DNA of 6,435 bases, from assembly GCA_018716365.1 (NCBI GenBank), contig DVKA01000073.1:1-6435 (forward strand), in the 5' to 3' direction. Origin of the DNA: Candidatus Caccocola faecipullorum. Its GTDB lineage: Bacteria > Synergistota > Synergistia > Synergistales > Synergistaceae. The notes beneath the pieces were generated by a model. It searched no databases and was not told where the DNA came from. It worked only from the letters and a program-made list of their open reading frames with translations. The first letter of the stretch is position 1, and each line of letters starts with the position of its first letter. Both the position numbers and the translations under genes were made by a program. Of this stretch, positions 1 through 6,066 are shown one piece after another.

Positions 1-17
1 GGGTAATGCCCCGCCCG
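1..17 (-). terminator. Possible intrinsic terminator of the binding-protein gene, cut by the window edge
   Basis: Just beyond the stop codon of the minus-strand gene, bases 1-3 (GGG) can pair with CCC inside 9-12 across a short TAATG loop. The GC-rich run CCCCGCCCG continues to 17. If the unseen bases to the left are complementary, this would be a GC-rich hairpin at the expected place for a terminator. Only one arm and the loop are visible, so this is a guess from position and composition. Confidence 0.2.
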
Positions 18-46
18 TGTGGATTTAGTTCAGTTTCTTATAAACG

Positions 47-1303
47 TTATCTCTTGTCCCACGGGGTCATCGGGAAGGTGGGCTCAGAGTCTTTGTACTT
101 AAGCGGGAATACGGTGTTGTACTTCTGGCTCTCAAGCTGCGTGATGACGGAAAGGGCCTTTATGTTCTGTCCGTCCTCGCCGAACTTGACAGAGCCGCTG
201 AGCGACATTATCGACGGGAATTCTTCAGTTCTGAGGACCTGGAGGACCTTCTCGGTATCGGGGCCGCCGGCCTTCTCTATCGCCTGAGCGAGAACCATGA
301 GCATGACGGCTTCCTGGATGGAGTCGCTGTCGAACGGCTGGTTGCTTCTCGGCGTGTAGTACTTATCCTGAACCTTTATGGCTTCGGGCATGAATTTCTT
401 CGCGAGTTCCGGCGAGAAGCCCATACCGCCCATGAAGAAGTTGCCGTCGTCTCCGAGTTCCTTCTGTACCGCGGGGTTCTGGTAGCCGGTGCAGTAGTTG
501 ATGGCGATCTTCGGGAGCCAGTTGAGCTGCTTCATCGTGCGGACCCACAGCGAGTAGTCGCCGCCGAGGGCAGCGCCGAACACCGCGTCGGGATTGGCGG
601 CTTTAAGTTTCTGAACTTCGCTGTTGAGGTTCGTAGCGCCGTTGTTGAACGGAACGTCGGCGACGATTTCGAGGTTGATCTTATTCGCGGCCTTCTGAGC
701 TTCAGCGGCGGCGTGCTTACCGAACTCGGTGTTCTCGTAGATGAGTCCGAGGGTCTTTATGCCGGCGTTCTGCTCTTTGTTGAGGTATTCGATGTAGTCG
801 ACGAATTCGACGGATTCGATAGCGTCGGTCGGAGCGTGACGGAAGAAGTACTTATAGCCGCGCTCTGTGAGTTCTGCGGAGCTGGAGCAGCCGCAGAGGA
901 ATATCTTCTTCGCGCGCTCGGCGACGGCGCTCGCGGGCTTCGTGGCGGCGCTGTTGTAGCATCCGATTATCGCAAAGACGCCTTCCTGATTATAAAGACG
1001 CTCGGCTTCCGACTTCGCTACGTCCGGCTTGCCCTGGTGGTCGGCCTGGACTATTTTGATGACGTACTTTCCGCCAAGAAGTCCTTCGCCGGCTGCGAGG
1101 GGCGCGTTGATCTCGGGGTTGGCCTCGTTGATGAAGTCGGCCGCGGCCAGGACGGAGTTAATGCAGTTCTGTCCAGAAACGGCTGCGGGACCGGTCAGCG
1201 GGAAAAGGGCACCAATCTTGATCTCTTCTGCGGCGAACGCGGAAGAGGCGAGCAGGGCCGCGCTGAGTACTGACATAGCGGCAATGACGACACGTTTTCT
1301 CAT
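47..1303 (-). CDS. Branched-chain amino acid-type ABC transporter substrate-binding protein (LivK-like, periplasmic)
   Basis: This is a 418-residue protein of the type I periplasmic binding family (Peripla_BP_6/LivK-like). It is expected to capture an amino acid or related small ligand outside the inner membrane and deliver it to a Liv-type permease. Residues 1-24 form a Sec signal peptide: MRKR, a hydrophobic core, then AFA before the predicted cut at A24/A25. There is no lipobox cysteine, so a soluble periplasmic protein is expected. The mature N-terminus shows the family hallmark IKIGALFPLTGPAAVSGQ (28-45). Also visible are IIGCYNSAATKPASAVAE (112-129), the first-lobe ligand region, LTERGYKYFFRHAPTD (145-160), and the second-lobe segment around 240-275. 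The length is normal. The ATG is supported by AAGGAGG at 1315-1321, 11 nt upstream, and by its fit to the signal peptide. It has its own promoter and is divergent from the purine operon. No permease or ATPase gene is visible; they may lie left of the window or elsewhere. The ligand cannot be read from sequence. Five cysteines (47, 115, 137, 139, 271) are notable for an exported protein. Confidence 0.93.
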   Translation of the reverse strand: MRKRVVIAAMSVLSAALLASSAFAAEEIKIGALFPLTGPAAVSGQNCINSVLAAADFINEANPEINAPLAAGEGLLGGKYVIKIVQADHQGKPDVAKSEAERLYNQEGVFAIIGCYNSAATKPASAVAERAKKIFLCGCSSSAELTERGYKYFFRHAPTDAIESVEFVDYIEYLNKEQNAGIKTLGLIYENTEFGKHAAAEAQKAANKINLEIVADVPFNNGATNLNSEVQKLKAANPDAVFGAALGGDYSLWVRTMKQLNWLPKIAINYCTGYQNPAVQKELGDDGNFFMGGMGFSPELAKKFMPEAIKVQDKYYTPRSNQPFDSDSIQEAVMLMVLAQAIEKAGGPDTEKVLQVLRTEEFPSIMSLSGSVKFGEDGQNIKALSVITQLESQKYNTVFPLKYKDSEPTFPMTPWDKR

Positions 1304-1341
1304 AACTACTTCAACCTCCTTAAATTTTGAGCGGGGGAATA

Positions 1342-1363
1342 AATATTTGCTCTGTGCAATATT
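1342..1363. promoter_or_regulatory. Inverted repeat over the predicted start site of the binding-protein gene (candidate operator)
   Basis: AATATT(T)GC at 1342-1350 is mirrored by GCAATATT at 1356-1363 around a TCTGT centre, with one unpaired T at about 1348. The dyad centre (about 1352-1353) lies almost on the transcription start predicted from the minus-strand -10 box, and the right arm overlaps that box by three bases. This is a classic position for a repressor operator. It is also AT-rich and imperfect, so chance is possible. I do not recognise it as the site of a named regulator. Confidence 0.35.
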
Positions 1364-1389
1364 ATAGCTATGATTTTACTTACCGTCAA
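1361..1389 (-). promoter_or_regulatory. Sigma-70-type promoter for the substrate-binding protein gene
   Basis: Read on the minus strand, a -35 box TTGACG (plus coordinates 1384-1389) is followed by exactly 17 bp and a perfect TATAAT -10 box (1361-1366). Transcription should begin near 1354, giving a leader of about 50 nt that contains the AAGGAGG ribosome site at 1315-1321. The near-consensus boxes predict a strong housekeeping promoter, which fits an abundant binding protein. Confidence 0.82.
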
Positions 1390-1423
1390 TTTAGAAGCAG
1401 TCATTTTTCTGAAAGTTAAAATA

Positions 1424-1452
1424 TTGACTTTTATAGGCTGTAACGGTATATT
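1424..1452 (+). promoter_or_regulatory. Sigma-70-type promoter for the pur operon
   Basis: A TTGACT -35 box (1424-1429) is followed by 17 bp and a TATATT -10 box (1447-1452). An overlapping TATTAT at 1449-1454 would give a 19-bp spacer and is less likely. Transcription should begin near 1459, leaving about 60 nt before purS. That leader is too short for a full purine or PRPP-guanine riboswitch, and I see no core motifs of one. I also see no CCGAAC-type PurR box as in Bacillus. Control is therefore more likely at the promoter or the small leader dyad. The -35 box lies 34 bp from the divergent minus-strand -35 box. Confidence 0.8.
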
Positions 1453-1463
1453 ATGAGCATCTT

Positions 1464-1479
1464 AGTGGACAATTCCACT
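1464..1479 (+). promoter_or_regulatory. Perfect 6-bp dyad at the 5' end of the pur leader (operator or 5' hairpin)
   Basis: AGTGGA (1464-1469) and TCCACT (1474-1479) are perfect inverted copies around a CAAT loop. The dyad begins about five bases after the predicted transcription start. As DNA it could be an operator just downstream of the promoter; as RNA it would be a 5'-terminal stem-loop that may protect the message. There is no following U-run, so it is not an intrinsic terminator, and it leaves the ribosome site at 1504-1510 free. No known regulator is recognised. Confidence 0.45.
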
Positions 1480-1520
1480 TAACAAATATCAAATAAACAT
1501 CTCAAGGAGGATGTCATCAT

Positions 1521-1772
1521 ATGATTTTCCATGCAGAGGCCATAATTACTCCGCGTGAGGGAGTCCTCGACACACAGGGCAAAGCGGTCGAAAAGACGCT
1601 TACGCACCTCGGCTACAAAGGACTTCAGGAAGTCCGCGTAGGGCGCATAGTAACCATGCGCATCGAGGCTGAAAACAGCGGAGAGGCGGCCGAGGCCGTG
1701 AAGAACATGTGTCAGGATCTGCTGGCCAACGACCTGATAGAGACCTATAAGATTTCCGTCCGGGAAGCCTAG
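1521..1772 (+). CDS. purS: Phosphoribosylformylglycinamidine synthase subunit PurS
   Basis: This 83-residue protein is the small bridging subunit of the cytoplasmic FGAM synthase complex. From knowledge of the family, PurS dimers hold PurQ and PurL together and help ammonia pass between them; PurS is not itself an enzyme. The sequence fits in length and pattern: a first beta strand FHAEAIITPREGVLDTQG (3-20), a helix AVEKTLTHLGY (22-32), the second strand VRVGRIVTMRIEAE (39-52), and a C-terminal helix with DLIETYKISV (71-80). The ATG is set by a strong AAGGAGG at 1504-1510, 10 nt upstream. An out-of-frame ATG at 1511 abuts the ribosome site and is unlikely to be used. It is first in the operon, 2 nt ahead of purQ, which fits stoichiometric assembly of the three subunits. 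Confidence 0.95.
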   Translation: MIFHAEAIITPREGVLDTQGKAVEKTLTHLGYKGLQEVRVGRIVTMRIEAENSGEAAEAVKNMCQDLLANDLIETYKISVREA

Positions 1773-1774
1773 CG

Positions 1775-2488
1775 ATGAAGACAGCCGTCGTTGTTTTTCC
1801 AGGGAGCAACTGCGACCGCGACGTTCAGCGCGCAGTCTCCGAGACGCTAAAGACATCCGTCGACATGGTCTGGCACGAGGAGACGGAGTTCGCCTCCAAG
1901 CCCGACCTCGTCATTCTTCCGGGCGGCTTCTCCTACGGCGACTACCTGCGCTGCGGCGCGATGGCGGCCCGCTCGCCGATAATAGACGCGGTAAAAAAGC
2001 ACGCCGAGGCAGGCGGGCTGCTGCTCGGCATATGCAACGGCTTCCAGGTGCTCACTGAGACGAGGCTCCTTCCCGGGGCGCTTCTCGCAAACACCACTAC
2101 TACATTTATATGCAAGAAATGTTATATACGCGTCGAACAGACAGACAACTTCTTCACACACGGGCTAAAGAAAGGTGAAGTTGTAGAGTACCCGATAGCC
2201 CACCACGAAGGACTGTATTTCCTGCCGCCCGCCGAACTCGAAGAACTTGAGAAGGCGGGCCGCGTCGTCTTCCGCTACGCCGATCCCGCGACGGGAAATG
2301 CCGGAGCGGAGTACGCGCCGAACGGCTCGCTTAACGGCATCGCCGGAATATGCAACGAAAAGGGAAATATACTAGGCCTCATGCCGCACCCTGAGCGCGC
2401 GACCGTCGCTCATCTCAACGGCGGCTCCGACGGGGCGGCCTTCTGGCTTTCAATCGCGCGCGGTTTCGCAGAAAGGGGCGCTCGCTGA
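1775..2488 (+). CDS. purQ: Phosphoribosylformylglycinamidine synthase subunit PurQ (glutaminase)
   Basis: This 237-residue class I glutamine amidotransferase hydrolyses glutamine and feeds ammonia to PurL in step four of purine synthesis. The full catalytic set is visible: the nucleophile Cys87 in LLLGICNGFQVL (82-93), and His205 and Glu207 in GLMPHPERAT (201-210). The N-terminal VVFPGSNCDRD (7-17) and the GGFSYGDYLRCGAMA segment (50-64) are typical of PurQ. The length is close to the roughly 227 residues of the Bacillus enzyme. The ATG lies 2 nt after the purS stop and has no convincing ribosome site of its own, only a weak GGGAAG, so translation is probably coupled to purS. Its TGA overlaps the purL ATG by one base. 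No key residue is missing. Confidence 0.97.
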   Translation: MKTAVVVFPGSNCDRDVQRAVSETLKTSVDMVWHEETEFASKPDLVILPGGFSYGDYLRCGAMAARSPIIDAVKKHAEAGGLLLGICNGFQVLTETRLLPGALLANTTTTFICKKCYIRVEQTDNFFTHGLKKGEVVEYPIAHHEGLYFLPPAELEELEKAGRVVFRYADPATGNAGAEYAPNGSLNGIAGICNEKGNILGLMPHPERATVAHLNGGSDGAAFWLSIARGFAERGAR

Positions 2489-4638
2489 TGGGTTTCCGCG
2501 AGGTTGGACTCTCCGAGTCCGAATACAAGAGAATACAGGAACTGCTCGGACGCGAGCCGAACGACCTTGAGCTTGAGCTCATCGGAGTAATGTGGTCCGA
2601 GCACTGCAGCTATAAATCTACGCGCCCGTTGCTGCGCACCTTCCCGTCGAAGGGCAAGTACGTGCTTCAGGGACAGGGCGAGAACGCCGGCGTCGTCGAC
2701 ATGGGCGAGGGCTGGGGCTTCGCCTTCAAGGTCGAGAGCCACAACCACCCCTCCGCTGTCGCGCCCTTCCAGGGAGCCGCGACGGGAGTCGGCGGCATCA
2801 TCCGCGACATCATCGCAATGGGAGCGCGCCCCTCGGTTTCGATGGACGGTCTTTTCTTCGGCGACGCTTCGCTGCGCAAGACGCAGAACCTCGCCAAGGG
2901 CATCGTCGAAGGCATAGGCTCTTACGGCAACTCCGTCGGCGTCCCGACCGTCGGCGGCAAGACCTTCTATTCGCCCTGTTATAACGACAACCCGCTCGTC
3001 AACGCCTTCAGCGCCGGCTTCGTCCGCCTCGACAAGATGGCGAGCTCGCAGACCGCGAAGCCCGGAGACATGGCGGTGCTGCTCGGTTCCAAGACAGGTC
3101 GCGACGGCATAGCGGGCGCGTCGTTCGCCTCGCGCGAGCTCGACGAGGACGCGCGCGCGAGCAAGCCGCAGATTCAGATAGGCGACCCGTTCGAGGAAAA
3201 GCTCCTCATCGAGTGCTGCATGGACCTGCTCGACAAGAAGCTCATCGCCTCGATGCAGGACATGGGCGCGGCTGGCATTCTCTCGTCGTCAAGCGAAATC
3301 GCACATAAGAGCGGCTGCGGCATAGACATACAGGTTGAAAAAATTCCTCTCCGCGAAGCCGATATGCTTCCGTGGGAGATATTCCTCTCCGAGTCGCAGG
3401 AGCGTATGCTGCTCATCGTCGAGGAAGAGAAGCTTGCGCCGGTCTTCGACATGGCGAAGCACTACGGCCTCGACTGCGCGATTGTCGGCGTCATGACCGA
3501 CAGCAAGCGCTACCGCGTCTACAAGAACGGCGTTCTCGAAGCCGACCTTCCGACCTCGATACTCGGCGACACGCCGGAGATATACTGGCCCTCCGAAGAG
3601 CCGAAGGACCTTCCAGAGCGCCAAGCGCTCGACCTTTCGACTCTCAAATGCGAAGACGCAGGCAAAGAGCTTCTCTCCATGCTCTCATGCCCGAATGGAC
3701 GCAGGAAGAACGCAATATGGGAGCAGTACGATTCTATGGTGCAGCTCCACACGATAGCCGGCCCCGGCGAGCCTGCGGCGATAGTCGAAGTTCCGCAGAC
3801 CGAGCGCGCCTGCGTGCTTACGATGGAGGCGGAGCCTTACAAGTGCTGGACCGATCCATACACGGGAGCCGCGGAAGCGATGGCGCTTTCGCTGCGCGGC
3901 GTGTGGCTTTCGGGAGCCGACGCGCTCGGCATGACGAACTGCCTCAATTTCGCCTCGCCGGAATTCCCCGAGAAATTCTATGAACTTAAAGAATGCCTGC
4001 GCGGCCTCGCCGACACTTGCCGCGCGCTCGACTGCCCCGTCGTTTCGGGCAACGTCAGCCTCTACAACGAAACGGCGAACGACAGGATATACCCGACGCC
4101 GCTCGTCGTGACGGCGGGCCTCGCAGTCGAACGTGAAAAGCTCATGCGCTCCGGCAGAACGCAGGCGGGAGACGCCATATACCTCGTCGGGCCGAAGGAA
4201 GGCTCGCTCGGCGCGACTCGCTACCAGGAGGCGAAGAACGGCAAGCCTTTAGGCAAGACCTGCGCCCCAGACTACGAAGCCGAAAAGAAATTCCGCGACG
4301 CGGCGCTCGCCACGGCTCACGGACAGCTTGCAAAATCAGGCCGCGTAGTCGCCGGCGGCGGACTCGCCACGGCGCTCGCTAACGAAGCGATAGCGTCGGG
4401 AACGGGCATGAAGCTCGCGCTCGCGCCGGAGACCTCGGTCGAAGCGCTGCTCTTCTCCGAGGGCGGCCCGCGCGCGATTTATTCCGTAGCGCCCGAGAAG
4501 GCCGCGGAATTTGAAAATGCGTGGAAAGAACTCGGCTTCGTCAAAATCGGCGAAGCCGGCGGAAATTGCTTCGACTGGGATGGAATTCTGTCCCTGACCG
4601 TCGCCGGGCTGACCGCGGCATTTACGGGAGAAAATTAA
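2488..4638 (+). CDS. purL: Phosphoribosylformylglycinamidine synthase subunit PurL (small-type synthetase)
   Basis: This 716-residue subunit uses ATP and ammonia from PurQ to turn FGAR into FGAM. It has the duplicated PurM-like architecture, and its length fits the small PurL class. Visible landmarks: MWSEHCSYKSTRPLLR (35-50) with the conserved His39; KVESHNHPSAVAPFQGAATGVGG starting at 81 (Glu83, His85, His87); the MQDMGAAGILSSSSE segment (256-270, Asp258); LSESQERML (300-308). The second half has DPYTGAAEAMA (456-466), TNCLNFASPEFPE (483-495) and GNVSLYNET (521-529). One oddity: where family members usually carry an HDxSDGGL-like motif in the second half, this protein reads GRVVAGGGLA (618-627), losing the acidic residues. 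The rest of the region aligns normally, so a frameshift is not indicated. The start is set by the TGATG overlap with purQ and by AAAGGGG just upstream at 2472-2478. Confidence 0.97.
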   Translation: MGFREVGLSESEYKRIQELLGREPNDLELELIGVMWSEHCSYKSTRPLLRTFPSKGKYVLQGQGENAGVVDMGEGWGFAFKVESHNHPSAVAPFQGAATGVGGIIRDIIAMGARPSVSMDGLFFGDASLRKTQNLAKGIVEGIGSYGNSVGVPTVGGKTFYSPCYNDNPLVNAFSAGFVRLDKMASSQTAKPGDMAVLLGSKTGRDGIAGASFASRELDEDARASKPQIQIGDPFEEKLLIECCMDLLDKKLIASMQDMGAAGILSSSSEIAHKSGCGIDIQVEKIPLREADMLPWEIFLSESQERMLLIVEEEKLAPVFDMAKHYGLDCAIVGVMTDSKRYRVYKNGVLEADLPTSILGDTPEIYWPSEEPKDLPERQALDLSTLKCEDAGKELLSMLSCPNGRRKNAIWEQYDSMVQLHTIAGPGEPAAIVEVPQTERACVLTMEAEPYKCWTDPYTGAAEAMALSLRGVWLSGADALGMTNCLNFASPEFPEKFYELKECLRGLADTCRALDCPVVSGNVSLYNETANDRIYPTPLVVTAGLAVEREKLMRSGRTQAGDAIYLVGPKEGSLGATRYQEAKNGKPLGKTCAPDYEAEKKFRDAALATAHGQLAKSGRVVAGGGLATALANEAIASGTGMKLALAPETSVEALLFSEGGPRAIYSVAPEKAAEFENAWKELGFVKIGEAGGNCFDWDGILSLTVAGLTAAFTGEN

Positions 4639-4641
4639 AGA

Positions 4642-6012
4642 ATGTGCGGAGTATTCGGGGCTTACAGCACGAGCGGAAGCCCCGTTCTTGAAGACGTTTA
4701 TCTCGGCCTCTGCGCACTCCAGCACAGGGGCCAGCTCTCCGCGGGAGTAGCTTGGACGGAGAACGGAACGGTTCACATTAAAAAAGGGCTGGGGCTTGTA
4801 CACGAAGCGCTCTCGCAGAACGAGCTTGCGCAGATTCCGGCGCACGCGGCGATAGGCCACGTCCGCTACGCGACGGCGGGCGGCACGCGCCCAGAGAACT
4901 GCCAGCCGCTCGGCGCCGACTACGCGCAGGGGCCGATAGCGCTCGCGCACAACGGCAACCTGACCAATGCGCGCGCCCTCGCCTCATATCTCGCATACCG
5001 CGGAGCGATTTTCCAGACGACCTGCGATTCGGAGACGATACTTCAGCTCGTCGCCCACCAGCCGGGCGTCGTGCCGCTCGAAGCGCTCGAAGCCGCGCTC
5101 GAAAAGGTCGAAGGGGCATACAGCCTCGTCGTCCTTATAGAAGACTGCCTCATCGCGGCGCGCGACCCATGGGGCTTCCGCCCGCTTGCAATAGGACGCC
5201 GAGGCGACGACTACTTCGTCGCTTCCGAGTCCTGCGCCTTCGACATACTCGGCGCTGAGATGGTGCGCGACGTGGAGCCGGGCGAGATTCTCGTCATCGA
5301 CAAGCGCGGTCTGATTTCGCGCAAAAGGCCGCAGAAGCCGCGCCATTATAGATGCGCCTTCGAATACGTCTATTTCGCGCGTCCCGACAGCGTCATCGAC
5401 GGACGTTCCGTCTACAAAACGCGCAAGGAGCTCGGCGCGACGCTTGCGCGCTGCGCGGGCTGCCCGAAAGACGCCGTCGTCGCCGGAATGCCCGACAGCG
5501 GCACGCTCGCAGCGATAGGGCTAGCGGAAGAGGCCGGCGCGGACTTCGAGGCCGGAGTCGTGCGCAACCGCTATGTCGGACGCACCTTCATACAGCCGAC
5601 GCAGCGCGTGCGCGAAGCGGGCGTCAAGATAAAGCTGAATCCGCAGCCCGGTATCTTCGAGGGCAGGGAGGCCGTCATCGTAGACGACAGCCTCGTGCGC
5701 GGCACGACCGCCGGGCGCATCGTCTCCATGATACGCGGCAGCGGCGCGAGCAAGGTGCATATGCGCATCGCCTCGCCGCCCGTGCGCTTCCCATGCTACT
5801 ACGGCATCGACACGCCGAGCTCGTCGGAGCTCATCGCGGCGCAGACGGACATACGGGAGCTCTGCCGCAAAATCGACGCGGACTCGCTCGAATATATAAG
5901 CTGCGAAGATCTCTGCCGCGCGATCGGCCTTCCTCAGGAGGAGCTCTGCACGGCCTGCTTCGACGGAAATTATCTCGAGGAAGAAGAAAAGAACGATCTT
6001 CTTGGATTTTAG
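4642..6012 (+). CDS. purF: Amidophosphoribosyltransferase PurF (glutamine PRPP amidotransferase, Fe-S type)
   Basis: This 456-residue cytoplasmic enzyme catalyses the first committed step of purine synthesis: PRPP plus glutamine to phosphoribosylamine. The N-terminal Ntn glutaminase starts MCGVFGAYS, so Cys2 becomes the N-terminal nucleophile once Met is removed. GHVRYATAG (72-80), HNGNLTN (103-109) and CDSE (128-131) are the glutamine-site segments. The C-terminal phosphoribosyltransferase domain has the YVYFARPDS segment (242-250), GRTFIQPTQR (313-322) and the PRPP loop VIVDDSLVRGTT (345-356). Cys238, Cys385 (FPCYYGID), Cys436 and Cys439 (LCTACFDG) match, from memory, the four [4Fe-4S] ligands of the Bacillus enzyme. 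That enzyme is made with a propeptide. Here an in-frame TAA lies two codons before the ATG, so none is possible. The start is 3 nt after purL, with GGGAG at 4626-4630 as a modest ribosome site. PurF is likely inhibited by purine nucleotides, as in the family. Confidence 0.97.
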   Translation: MCGVFGAYSTSGSPVLEDVYLGLCALQHRGQLSAGVAWTENGTVHIKKGLGLVHEALSQNELAQIPAHAAIGHVRYATAGGTRPENCQPLGADYAQGPIALAHNGNLTNARALASYLAYRGAIFQTTCDSETILQLVAHQPGVVPLEALEAALEKVEGAYSLVVLIEDCLIAARDPWGFRPLAIGRRGDDYFVASESCAFDILGAEMVRDVEPGEILVIDKRGLISRKRPQKPRHYRCAFEYVYFARPDSVIDGRSVYKTRKELGATLARCAGCPKDAVVAGMPDSGTLAAIGLAEEAGADFEAGVVRNRYVGRTFIQPTQRVREAGVKIKLNPQPGIFEGREAVIVDDSLVRGTTAGRIVSMIRGSGASKVHMRIASPPVRFPCYYGIDTPSSSELIAAQTDIRELCRKIDADSLEYISCEDLCRAIGLPQEELCTACFDGNYLEEEEKNDLLGF

Positions 6013-6020
6013 TCATTGAC

Positions 6021-6040
6021 TCCGGGGCGGCAGCCCCGGA
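6021..6040 (+). promoter_or_regulatory. Perfect GC-rich hairpin between purF and purC
   Basis: TCCGGGGC (6021-6028) and GCCCCGGA (6033-6040) form an 8-bp perfect stem with a GGCA loop in the 54-nt gap between purF and purC. It starts 8 nt after the purF stop and ends 13 nt before the GGAGG ribosome site of purC (6054-6058). The sequence after the stem (AATTACATTTTACGG) is AT-rich but has no clean U-run, so it is at most a partial terminator. An alternative is an RNA-stabilising or processing element that tunes purC against the upstream genes. The structure is clear; the role is inferred. Confidence 0.6.
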
Positions 6041-6066
6041 AATTACATTTTACGGAGGATTTAAAA

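Noticed and set aside
713..1273. A 186-codon plus-strand open frame opposite the binding-protein gene
   Set aside because: It is antisense to a gene with a clear signal peptide, family motifs, promoter and ribosome site. Its translation is low-complexity (Val/Gly/Glu-rich) and it has no support of its own; long antisense frames are expected in GC-rich coding DNA.
1464..1479. An attenuator or terminator in the pur leader
   Set aside because: The 6-bp stem is followed by AACAAATATC, not a U-run, and no alternative antiterminator pairing is evident.
1511..1558. A 15-codon upstream frame starting at ATG 1511, overlapping the purS start
   Set aside because: Its ATG directly abuts the AAGGAGG with no spacing, so initiation is unlikely. 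The purS ATG 10 nt further on has proper spacing.
4336..4950. A 204-codon minus-strand open frame across the purL-purF junction
   Set aside because: It is antisense to two well-supported genes, Arg-rich, and lacks a ribosome site or family match that I can see.
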